This document shows, in pieces, positions 35,560 through 47,600 of a stretch of DNA of 64,000 nt. A program made the position numbers and the translations under genes. This DNA is from Plantago ovata (Eukaryota; Streptophyta; Magnoliopsida; Lamiales; Plantaginaceae): the NCBI GenBank assembly GCA_028274465.1, contig CM051456.1:114877397-114941396 (forward strand), given 5' to 3'. Below the pieces are notes generated by a model. The model searched no databases and was not told the DNA's origin. It saw nothing but the letters and a program-made list of their open reading frames with translations. Each line of letters opens with the position of its first letter. Within the stretch, counting starts at the first letter, position 1.

Positions 35560-35690
35560 TTTCTTAAAACGGTCAATCTATTTACTCAACTCCTATCCCT
35601 ACTTTATTTCTACAATACTCCTTAACCACCTTATACTTCAAATATCCTAAACTACATTATGTCTTCGTAGGGGTTCGAACCCCCAACCTC
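35560..35690 (-). mobile_element. SINE-like element, minus orientation
   Basis: The minus strand reads AGAGGTTGGGGGTTCGAACC (B-box) then CCTACGAAGACATAATGTAG, and ends near GACCGTTTTAAGAAAAAAGG. This resembles the tail CGAAGACATCAGG...GGCCGTTTCAAAAAATGA of the element at 60935-61085, so I place them in one family. Confidence 0.5.
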
Positions 35691-38600
35691 TCCTTGGGGA
35701 ATTATTCCATAGACCAATCTATGAATAAGTTGTAGACCATGTGGTCTAAAATCAACCACATTTAGAAAGTGTAATGTGGCTAATTGTGAGCGACATGGTC
35801 TATGAATTCACTCATAGATCAGATTCACATAAGACTTTTTCCATCTCCTTGGTATTCTAGGCTTCCAGCACCCTTACCACTCGGTTATCCTTATAACTTA
35901 GTGAAATATTTGATTCTATTAAACATCGGTAAAAATTCGTTGAATGTTTCAAATGCGTAGTTTAAATAGGTATAATCCTCTAGATTCTTTATACAATAAT
36001 AGTTTCACATCTGGCTTTATTATTTATTATCACCATCATTCTGTTCAAGTAATCCAATTTATCTTCTTATCATAATAATTAATCATTTGGGGTTTGACCA
36101 GGCTACTTATCTCTCATGGAGCCATGGAGGACTATTATGTGCAATGCTGTATTTCGTCACTTTCACTTTTTTCGACATTCCTTTCTTCAACCGAGCTTTC
36201 TTTTTTTTCGACATCTCTTTCTTCTTTTTCTTTCTTCTTCTTTAACATATTTAATGAAGTAGTACGTATAAGGCAAATAGCATAACTTATCTTTAAGCCT
36301 GTCTACCGTTTAAATAGTTCATGGACATATTCGGTGTTAGCTCTTACGAGGTGTGATTATTCAAAATATTCAATCTAAAATCTGGATCGCTTCAAATTTT
36401 CTCAACAATACACTCCCCTCCCCCTTTACAAACCCCTTTTAATCTTTTATGGCCTCCACCTATAATGGAGAGGGGATCTATAATAGAGAGGCACATTATT
36501 CATAATATTTAATTTTTTTTATGGGGCTGGATTTGTTGCAACTCGTACGTATCGACTATGTAATAGGAGCATAGCCGTATATGACCATTGAAATCAAACT
36601 ATGTACCTAGTGACCTACGCTACATTCGTATAACTTGCTTGATTTTTAGCAAAGCAAAGGCAACCTTTCTTCAACGCCTTCCTCTCATCATGATTCATGC
36701 CATTGTGATGAGATATTCAAAAAAGTAGGTTATTCTAAGGTCAAATTGGAATTAGGACACGTCTCCCTTACCATTAATCAATTTGTCAAAAATCTTTATT
36801 ATTTATATTTCAAAAAGAAAAACAAAAAACAAAAATGGAGTGGCTCATAGAAGCTACAGAGTGATTCATATAACATGCTTGTGATGTGTATCATGTGTTA
36901 TCAAATGAATATTATCGCTCTAAGTAGGAATAAAATACTATTTCATAATTTTTTTTGAATATTATTCGATGAAGAAAACATTGTCCAGGGACTCCAGGCG
37001 GATACTTTGATCAAAATTAGTTTGACAAGGATCAAAGTTATCTATATGAATTGAATGATGAATTGGTCAATTTGTTGTTACTACCATCAAGTAAATGACA
37101 AGATAACTCAACATATCAATTCAAAGATGAATCAGCTAGCAAATTAAAGCTACAAGGAAAAAGTTAATAACAAGACAATCTTTTTCATTCTTTACAAAGA
37201 TCTGGGGAAAGAAAAGAAAAATTAAATTTTATGAGATCGGTTTGCATATACACCAAGCAATGGGATATTAGTTGCACTTTGAACAAATCCACAAACTTTA
37301 CTTGCACAACATATATATCCAAGAAAATGTATAATGTAATGTTTAAAGTTTAAACTACTACAACTGCTAGGTGGCTTCTGGATATCAATCTACTTAATTT
37401 GATTCAGTCTATTGTATTGATCACATTGATAATTTAAAAAAAATAAAATAAAATACGTGGCTTTATTCTCTCCGACTTGAACGAAACTGAACAAAACTAA
37501 AATGAATTGATCGATGTGAACAAAATTTAATTATTTATACTATATAAAATAAGCAATATGAACTTATCTATGAACTTATTACAAATTTACAAATCAAGGT
37601 GTGAAATGAGTTTGGTGATATCTCTTGGTGTGTTCTTCAAATTGAATTGAAATATGTTGATTAGGTTATTGATTTAGGGGCTTGATTTATTTAAGGTGGA
37701 ATTGCGATGATTTTAAAAGTATTGGATTAATTTGTAAAATTATAAATTTATAGATACTTTATATAATTTGCAATAAATTTTCAACATTTAGTAAATTTAT
37801 GTTCCGACATTTAATATTTGCCTTCTTGTTAAGAGGAGTCTCAATCTCTTTTGTCTTGTATTCATATATTATAGCAATATTTCAAGCAATATAGGAGTTC
37901 ATAGTCTCATTCCGCCACAATTTACCATGATTTTTATAGTAAAACATTTCAACAGAAGGCAACACCAAAATTTGACTTCTCCATATACATTAGACTTTTT
38001 TTTTTTTTTTTCCTTTTATAAAGTACACTAGACTTATGTTTAAAAAAGTATTCTAAAACATCATTCAAAGATTCATTAAGTAGCAGAAACATCATACAAT
38101 GGGCTCAGTTATTAATCTTATTATCATTAATATATTGTTCTCCATTTCTCAAGTCACAAATTAGTATAGCCCAAACAGCTTAACCAAATAGCATCCAAGC
38201 TCAATAAAAAATATACTCCATACAGATTAGTATAGCCCAGAATAACATGTGGCAAGTGGCAACTCCGCAACTGGCAAGTGATAAGTAATAACCGGAAGCA
38301 AACACATAAATTTATTGTAAAATAAAAAATGGATTTTTTGGGACCCAGTGAGGTTGGTCCTGGTTGAGTTGAAAGGGTCAGAAGAACAAAGAATTTTAAC
38401 TTCACGTCCGTAATGTCGTAATGTAATTGGCACGGGATGTGGGAAATTGGACATTGTAGGCACCTAAAAGGTCAAACTATCTTTAAATTGTATGAAGGGT
38501 AAGTAAGTTTACATCGCAATCGTGTTGGGTACTTATTGGGTAAATTGGTTTAGAGTTTCAATTAGGAGGGCCATTTCAGTCGCCAAGCATCTCTCGCATT

Positions 38601-38940
38601 CACATTGCTATCTACAGAGTCATACTATATAGTAGTATGAGGAGTATACTAGTATAGTATAGTCTAGTGGTGAACAAGACACCGGGTCTAATCTATTCGA
38701 ATCGAATTGATTTACATGATGTAGAATCTGTTGATAATTATACGGTATAATAATATCTAAAGGGTCCGTAACTTTTTAATACTATACAAGTGTCTCTAAT
38801 AATAAAAATATACCTACTAGATAAATAATTACATTTTAGTACAAATATTTGACTTTTTGGCGCTCTAAGCACTGTTCCATTATTGAATTTTGGCTGATTG
38901 AAACAGACCTTACCTTTTAAAAAAAAAAAACATTAAACAA
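35691..38940. other. Long gene-free interval
   Basis: No coding gene, RNA gene or well-defined element recognised. It contains short palindromic stretches around TAGACCA/TGGTCTA (35711-35830), T-rich and TTC-rich runs (36140-36245) and a duplicated TTAGTATAGCCCA (38161, 38226). Open frames here are short and unsupported. Confidence 0.55.
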
Positions 38941-38944
38941 AATT

Positions 38945-39085
38945 AAAAAAAGTTCTTTTTCTCCGTAGCTCCGTACCGAAGCTCCGGTTGCTCCGTCGAT
39001 CGGAGCAAGCTCCATCTCCTGTGACTCGACAGCCGCCGGAGCAAGCTTCGGTATCGGAGAAGAAGAAGAATTGATAAACAAAAGG

Positions 39086-39115
<30 letters not shown>
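38945..39115. repeat. GC-rich hairpin element, second copy type
   Basis: CTCCGTACCGAAGCTCCGG is mirrored by CCGGAGCAAGCTTCGGTATCGGAG, with a central CTCCGTCGATCGGAGCAAGC, in otherwise AT-rich DNA. It is flanked by A/G-rich GAAGAAGAAG like the element at 34195-34380. Confidence 0.45.
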
Positions 39116-39116
<1 letters not shown>

Positions 39117-39980
39117 AAGAAAATTAAAAAATTAGTAAAGGGATAAGGTTTAATTCTTTTATTTGTTTTGAATCTCCTGACAAACTTACAAATGTAATTA
39201 GTTCCACAATATTATATATTTATTTTGTGTAGAAATTAAAAAAAAACGTAGTTATAATCACAAGAGGGATGGCCAAGCAATAGAGTTCTAATAGGAAGGA
39301 CGATGAGAGGTTTGAAGGAATAAAAATCTCTGAAGGATCGAAGGTGGTGTGAAGGTGATTCCTACAAGGAATTATACATAAATGTAATACTTCACCGCCG
39401 TAAGATGAAGAGTATACTCAAGGGAGTCGACCTTCACGATACACAGAGAACTGCAAGTTTAAACTTAGAGATCTCAAGATAGTTCTGTGTAGTTTTCGCC
39501 AGTTTTATAACATGTGGTTAGGAAAAAATTGTTCTTTACTTTACCTAGTATAGGATAGTTGGTACTCATCACCTTCCAATTTGTGTTTAACTAGATTAAT
39601 CTTGCATGCTTACTCGATAGATTGTAATCAAGATTTAAGCTAGTAATTTTTCCTTGAAGTGTCAAACTATAGAGATATATAGTTTGATAAATTTAATTCT
39701 CCAAGTTACTTCTATGACTCTTTAGGCCGATGCAATTACTTCTATATTATTCAGGTGATATATTGGTTCGAAAGACCAACATGTGTCATTCCCAGATAAT
39801 TTTGATGTCACTCGTGCGTGCATCTGGAGACTTACCAATGGGTTATCCTTTCAAAATTCGTTCCAAAATAAACATGCTTAAAGTTATGTTCTTTACATTT
39901 AAAAAAAAAAAAATATTCAATTCAGTTTGTTTCAAATTTGTTTAATTATTTTTTACGGAGTATACTACAAATTTCATTTC

Positions 39981-40080
39981 AGTTCAATTTTCCTTGGACA
40001 AATGAACAAAACCTAACTCCATGCTTTTTAGTTCAATTTTCCTTAGGCAAATGAACAAAACCTAACTCCATGCTTTTTAA
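39981..40080. repeat. ~50-bp tandem duplication
   Basis: AGTTCAATTTTCCTTGGACA and following ~30 bases occur twice in tandem (39981-40029, 40030-40080) with few differences. Confidence 0.75.
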
Positions 40081-40289
40081 TGTTTATGGATAAATTTTTG
40101 AAAATAAAGACGTACAATACCTTTTTTTTTTTTTTTAAACAGCCAAAATTTTTATTAAAAGTAAAGAGTCAGCAATACAAAAGTATGAAAAATAATCTTA
40201 GGTATACCATAAACAAATATATCAACAAAAGCACTAAAACTTATCAAGATGCCCAAATTCAAATACCTAACGCTCTCAATAATGATGGT

Positions 40290-40430
40290 ACCAATCTCAC
40301 ATTTAAACTCTCCAAAATTATAGGCCATTATCCACTCTTAAATTACGCACCGTTCTCCTCGCGATTTGTTCTCATAAACCATAAATGCTTGTCCCACCTT
40401 GTGTTTCTTCAAACCAAGGATTATAGATAT
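40290..40430 (-). mobile_element. Cassandra TRIM remnant, reversed
   Basis: TTAAATTACGCACCGTTC and ACCATAAATGCTTGTCCCACCTTGTG match the reverse complement of the internal region at 5041-5138. Preceding ATTTAAACTCTCCAAAATTA matches the reverse complement of a Cassandra LTR start. Only the junction of internal region and LTR survives. Confidence 0.5.
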
Positions 40431-40739
40431 ATTTTGCATTCTTTTTTTATATTTTTCCTTTTTTGAATTATTCAGGCCATATTTTAGCCCCTGATAGCAG
40501 GCCAGCTTTTTTTTTTTGAGATACTTAGCAGGCCAGCTCTCCAGTAGTGAAATGGACCAGACCATGATATTGTTAAATGGGCCTACCCAATATCTCTCAT
40601 CCAACCGGACAAGAGACTACACCGGTTGGAATCCAACCGGATCAATAGTTCCATTCCATTTAGGCTATTCCCGCCAGAATTAGTACAGATTTTTCCTTTT
40701 TCTTTTTTTCTTTAATCGTTTTGATGCGACATTTCCAAC

Positions 40740-41681
40740 GAACGAATTGACCAAATTTAATTACAAAATCCATCCTTGTCACATTGTCTTCAACTTTCAA
40801 AATCTCCAATTAGTTTTTTTTTCTTTTAAACCCCAAGCTATAATCTAATACTGAATCAAATCAATGGCCGGCAAATATGCCGGCATCTGTACCAAATTTT
40901 GTTAACATCACTTGTCCTCTTCCAGAAACGCTGATTTTAGGTTATCGTATATGCTCGCTATCAGTCGTTGTCATGAAAAGTTTGATTATTCTAATCGATT
41001 GCTTGTGTTTGTTTGCTTGTGAATTTGAAATTGATCAGTACAAAATGCGATTGGAAGCTGGCTATACCAGTTCAACGAGCTGTCATTCGGTTGTTCGCTG
41101 GGGTTTCTGCTTCGTACTGTACAAATACTGGCGTTGTTGTTCATTTGGTCCTCACGAAGTTGCAGAACGCGATACAGCGAGCTGCTTGGATGATTTGTAG
41201 CAGCGAGGTATACAATTTTTGTGAATAATGTTCAATTCTGCTAGTTTGATTTCTCAAATTGTGATATTTATTTTGTGGTAATTATTGTGACTTGTTTGGG
41301 TTAGGTCATAAGGGGCTTGGATTGACTTAGTTTTGGTAGAGAACATTCAAAATTGTGCTTATTAGTCCTTGTAGTGTTAATTTGATAATTTGGATTCATT
41401 GGATGATAATTGATAGAGTAGGCAAAAATTTGATCAACTTCATAATCTAGCTGTTTGCGAAATTCTTATGGAAGTGTGTAGCAAATGTAGCTCTTGGTTG
41501 GTTCTTTGCTTGTGATGACAAATGACATGTTTATGATGGGAAAAAAAATCATGTTCATTTCGTGTAGTTCAATAAGGTGAAGTGTACTAGTTGGTGTTTG
41601 AGCTTGTATTTGACCTCTCTTGGTCCTGTAACAGGTGGACTGTCCATAATGATTTAGGGAATAGCTGAATTAATTGGAGAA
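40740..41681 (+). promoter_or_regulatory. Probable 5' UTR and leader intron of the LIN-like gene
   Basis: A donor-like AGCGAG-GTATAC at 41206-41208 and acceptor-like CTGTAACAG at 41634 would remove a leader intron. A short upstream frame at 40864 begins MAGKYAGICTKFC then stops; its first five residues match the real start MAGKY at 41682. Assignments are inference from splice consensus. Confidence 0.4.
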
Positions 41682-44600
41682 ATGGCTGGAAAATATAGGT
41701 TTGAGATGGATCAGAAAGATATAGCGAGGTCCCTGATCACCACTATCGGAAGTTTCATTCAAGATAGATTGATCAATAAAGAAGAAAGAGCCCAACATAA
41801 GGAACAGTGTGCTGAGAGATTAGCTGCTGAGAGTGGAAGTCCAGGTAAAGACAATGAAGTGAGGTACTCAGATCAGGCAGTTTTGGCAAATTTAGATTGG
41901 GGGATAGATGCCCTTGAAGAAGCCATTAATACATCCAACATGGAAACTAAGATGGCGAGGTTAGATTATGCAGAGAAGATGCTCCAAGTATGTGCATTGC
42001 TGAACTCTAACCAGAAAACTGCTGGAGTCCCTAATTTTTACCTCTCTGCTTGGGCTCATTTGAATCTTTCGTACTTGTGGAAGCTAAGAAATAACATGCA
42101 TAATGCAGTTCTTCATATTCTGGAGATGTTTATTGTGGACTCCTTTTTCTCGCGGATTGATTTTGCTCCTGAGCTTTGGAAATCGTTGTTCCTTCCCCAC
42201 ATGGGCTCCATTGTTGGATGGTACTGTTACAAATTCTAATTTTAACTGGTATAGCATTTTGTCATGTAATTGTGTTTACTTTCATTTGTATGGGCTTTAC
42301 AACCTGCTTTTGCATGACATTGCAAAAAAATGGCTTACACCAAGTCACCAACACAAGCCATAAGCTGTTTAACAAACTCCTGCTAGCAACCCCTTGGTAT
42401 ATTATCATATCTGAGTTTGCAATCTATTACAGTAAATTTAGGTTCTCAAGACTCAAATCTTCCGTTTTACAGCCTTACGTTTTCATCTGCTCTATCAGGT
42501 ATTCGGAGGAAAGGCGAAGGATAGTGATGGATATGATCCCCGACACTTCTGACCTGTCACTTACTGTGGATTTTGATCAATATTTCAATGAATCTTTGAT
42601 TTTATCAGTAAGGCCTGAGCAAGCAGAGAAAATGCAAAAACTAGAGCAGCTCTATGGTCACTCTTTAGATGAAAATACAAGGCTTTATGCAAAGTACTAC
42701 AGAGATTGCATGAATTTGGATTCATCCACTAGCAGGAAGCCTATTCCTATGATGCCAATTGCAGAGCCACCCATGACTCCTTTACACGAAGTCAGCAGCC
42801 GTTCCATTCCTGACTACGTAAAATTTGGTCCAATCTTACCCAAGAGTGCTGGTTTTTCTCCAGTTCTGAAACCAAAAGAAGATGCACATTCCAGGTCAAT
42901 TATGTGCAGTTTGAACTTCATACAGCATTAGTCCTTGACCATATCATGGATTTTAAATCTTATATTATCTGTTGACCTGTTTTTAACCTTTCCCTAATCA
43001 GGTTGCAGGTAACCTCTCCCTCAGAAAATCTAGAAGATTCTGCTGCCTGGGATGCACTGGTACGGACATTCTGAATTAATGATGTGATATGCTTAAGCTT
43101 TACAATAACCGTGCATATGTACTTTTTTTCATTACTAAACAAGCTTTGGGTTTCTAAAGATAATGTGAAGAAAACTGATTTTCAGGTTATTACTGCAAAA
43201 GCTGACACACCAAACCTTTAAAAAGTCTTGATCGTATACTTTTTCCTACTTTCACTCTTTGCAACAAACAAGAAAATCCTCTTCACTTTTATCTACTTCT
43301 GCTTAGTTTCTATATTACTATAATTATACACCATTACTCAGTATTCACTTTATCTCCATCTGTATTCTAATTATTAGGACATCCAAGGGGAGAGTGATAA
43401 TTCTGTTGATGATAGCAACACAGCACATGAAAGTGTATCCAATCTCTTTAGGATTGAGAAGGATTATGAGACACGGTCTGTTGCATCTGATAGGAGCAAC
43501 AGATCAGTTGCATCTGATAGGAGCAACAGATCTATTGCATCTGATAGGAGCAACAGACTCAAGGATGAGGAGGCCACATCCAACAGGCAACTTGTACTGT
43601 TCCAGAGTCATAGACAATCTCCACAAGATAGCTCTCCGTTGGGTTCTCCTAAAACTTGTTTAACGAGGACGCCGTCTCCCGCACCACGCACAAATTCTGG
43701 CAAAGCTCAGGCATCAATGTTACGTCTTCTGTCCACTCGTGCGGCTGATTCTCCATTTGCAAATTCTTTGCCTGATTCTCCTCGCTCATTGCACGATAAC
43801 TCAAGCGTTAGCTCAGCCGATTCAGATAGTGAAATAGTATGTTTCAGATCTCAATCTTTTTATAGTTATGTACATTTTTTTCTGAAATGGATTTCCGGGC
43901 TTACACTGACTGTGGCAAAGACATTCAGGGACAGCAGAGAACACCAAGGAGGAGTGTCAGTAATCTGCAGAGTGTCAGACAAGTATTTCCAAAGAGGTAT
44001 AACTGCTGTCCTTTATGTCCTTTCATTAAGTTGGCAATTTGCCAAAGTTTCTGCGTGTTATGAATTGCTGAAATTAAGCATACGGACATAAATAAGAATT
44101 ACTTACAAGAAAAAGTATTAGGAGGCTGAAAATGGAAGTGCTTACGATTTTTTGAGAGGGGAAAGCGTAGACAATTCTTTCGCTCCAGAATGACTAGCAG
44201 TGACAGCCAAAGCTTGAGCTTCGGCACATCCTAACCTAAGTGCTTATTGTTTTCTGTTCTCAGCTTTCTAAAGGAGCCTGCATTAGTTTTCAAAATACAA
44301 TTGTGAATGATCATGTTGACAAAAATTCACAGAGTTCCTACCATACATAGTATTTGGTAATCAGTAAACCATAAGTAACTCTTCAAATCTCACACATGTA
44401 TTATGTTTATGTCAGTTCTCTCAGTCAAGGTGATGATGGAAGCCAGAGCTATGTGTCTTCTCCATTATCTGGCATATTAACTCCTCAATCAAGACCACCA
44501 AAAGATTTTGTCTGTCCTATCACTGGTCAAATCTTCAATGATCCAGTTACACTTGAAACCGGACAGACATACGAAAGGAAAGCCATTCAAGAATGGATGA

Positions 44601-47600
44601 ATCGAGGAAATACGACGTGTCCTATCACACGACAACCTCTTGATGCAGCTTCATTACCTAAAACAAATTATGTTCTGAAGAGGCTAATTACATCATGGAA
44701 GGAACAACACCCTGATGTAGCTCAGGAATTTTCAACTGTCGAAACGCCACGAAGTTATTCGAACAATACTCCCCTGCATGAAATGCCATCAAATCTTCCA
44801 AGTCAAAGAAGCACTCGTAATCAAATTGATAATAGACCTCAAAGGTTCGTGCAAACTGCACTGGCATCATCACCAACCAGTGTAATATCTCAAGCCACAA
44901 TTGAAACAGTGATCAATGCTTTGAAACCTTATATCCTCTGCCTTTGCAATTCTGAGGACTTGAAAGAATGTGAAACGGCTGTTCTGATGATAGTCAAGAT
45001 TTGGGAGGAGTCGAATGTGGATTCTGGAATTTATTCATATTTATCATCACCCACAATAGTGAATGGATTTGTGGAAATATTGTCTGCATCTTTGAACAAG
45101 GATGTGCTTAGGACCACAATATATATCCTGTCCAAGCTGATCTGCTCAGATGATCGCGTCGGTGATCTCCTGACTAGTGTAGATTCTGATTTCTATTGCC
45201 TGGCTGATTTGCTGAAAAAAGGCCTTGCTGAAGCTGCTGTTCTTATGTACCTTGTCAGGCCATCATTTTCTCATCTTTCTTCTCATGGATTAGTATACAG
45301 CCTTATTCATATAATTTCAGACAAGAACGAGAACCACACTCCTTTTCAGTACCCTGTAGCACCTAAAGATGCTGCAATAGCATTGCTCGAGGAGATTGTT
45401 GTGGGCGGAGATGAGAATGACAGATCACAGAATGCAATAATGGTTATATCAGAAAATGGAATTCCTGCCCTTTTGAGTTGCCTAAATAGGGTGGATGGAA
45501 GACAATCCATTGTGTCAATCCTTTTATGTTGCATTCGAATTGATATAAACTGTAGATATATGATAGCTGAGAGAATTGAGCTATCTCCTGTTCTCGAATT
45601 ATTTCATGGCGGAAATGATAGCGTGAGAGGAATCTGCATAGAGTTTCTTGTCGAGTTGGTTCAACTTAGCAGGTATCTCCACCATTGATATTATTTTTTC
45701 CTTTTATTACTATTATTTTTTTTGTTAGCCCCGAGTTGATGTCCTGGTCACTTGTTTCTTTGTTGACCCTCCTCCCGACTGATCATTCAAACAGTTATTC
45801 TTGTTTCGTTATGTATATTACAGAAGAACAATGTCCAACCAGATTTTGCATATAATAAAAGAAGAAGGAACGTTTAGTACAATACACACCCTTTTGGTGT
45901 ATCTGCAAATGTCCCCAATGGAGCAGAAACCTGCTGCTGCATCCCTTCTTCTTCAGCTAGATCTATTGGTTGGTTTTTCTTCATGTTACAAATTTTAGCT
46001 TCATTTACCGCATTTGGACAAACTGGTAATATGGGATTTTGTTGGACCGTTTATTTCTTAGGCTGCACCGCGGAAGATGAGCATTTACAGGGAAGAGGCC
46101 ATGGAAGCGTTGCTGGAAACACTCCAAAGGAAAGACTTTCCATCTTCTCAGATCATGGCTCTTGGTGCACTGTCATCACTCTCAGGCCACTTGAGAGCTT
46201 CAAACAGGCAGCCAGACATGGAATCTTGGTTGCTAAAGAAAGCAGGGTTCGATAAACCATATAATGGCATGACGATGGAATATATGAAAACAAACGGAAC
46301 TGAAATGATTGATGTGGTATGAAGCTTTGTCCTGGAAATGTTTACTGGTCCTTGCCTTTCTATCATCTTTTGGTGTATTTCTTTATACTCCTGTGCACTT
46401 TTTACAGAAAGAGGAAGAGAAAGCAGCGAGGGCTTGGGAGAAGAGAGTAGCGTTTGTGCTTACAAACCATGAGAAGGGTGTGATATTTAAAGCTTTGGAG
46501 GAATGTTTCCAAAGCAACTCGATAGAGATTACAAAGACTTGTCTTATTGTATCCACATGGCTTGTTTATACACTTTACGGCTTCCCTGACTGTGGCGTAA
46601 GAGCTGTTGCTTGTAAATCGTTGCTTGATAAGTTCATCAATGTTCTACAATCGTCGAAGAACCTCGAAGAGAAGATACTGGCTGCCCTTGCTTTGAGAGC
46701 GTTTGTCAGTGAGCAAGGTAAATCATTGTTTGTTTGTTTGTTTGTTTGTTTTTTTTTAGAGTGATAATCATTGTTTGTTCAGAGTATCAAAAGAAAATTA
46801 TACTGAAATTGTAATAACATCAATCATTCTTGTTTTAAGGTGGACTAAATGAAGTAGGGTCATATGCCAAATGTATATGGAAATGCTTGAGGAGGCTTAG
46901 AAAGAGTTGCACAGTGGTTCATGATATGATGAAGGCATTGATGAGCTTACCATCTATTGATGCTGTAAGTGTAAGGAAATGTGTATGTGTTGAGCTTATC
47001 ATAAGCATAACTCATACAAAATTGTATCTGAGTAACATTGCCACGTCTATGTAGGCAGAATTGTGGTCTTGCGTTGAAGGTCCTGAATTAGATGTGTCTA
47101 TGAATGGTGAAATACTTGACATGCTTCATGTTGGAAGTCGACTGATAAGCAGCCATGCTGATGGAACTATGAAAGTACGTACAAAAAGAAAATGTGTATC
47201 ATAACCATTTCCAGTACTGAATTTTATTATTGTAGTGCTGATATATTTTCCCTGAATTCAGGTTTGGGAAACTGGAAAGAGAGCTCCCAGACTAATTCAA
47301 GAAGTTCGCGAACATTCAAAGGCTGTTACATGCCTGTACGCTTCTCCTTCACACGATAAGTTGTACAGTGGATCTTTGGACAAGACCATTCGTGTAAGAC
47401 TCCAGCGCTAATTCCATATTGTAGTCTACTGAAAACCAGAAACAAAAAAGTTGAAATAAATGTGATGTTCGTCAAACAGTTGCCCTCACCATGGTTATGT
47501 AATAAACTTTGCAGAAACTGTCTATTAAATAGCACTGTGTTTCTGAGTGACATGTTTCAATTCTGAATTGCAGGTCTGGTCTATCAAACAAGAGGAAATT

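Noticed and set aside
40877-41228. Two overlapping frames upstream of the LIN-like start
   Set aside because: They cross a likely 5' UTR exon and its splice donor and resemble no protein I know, so treated as leader.
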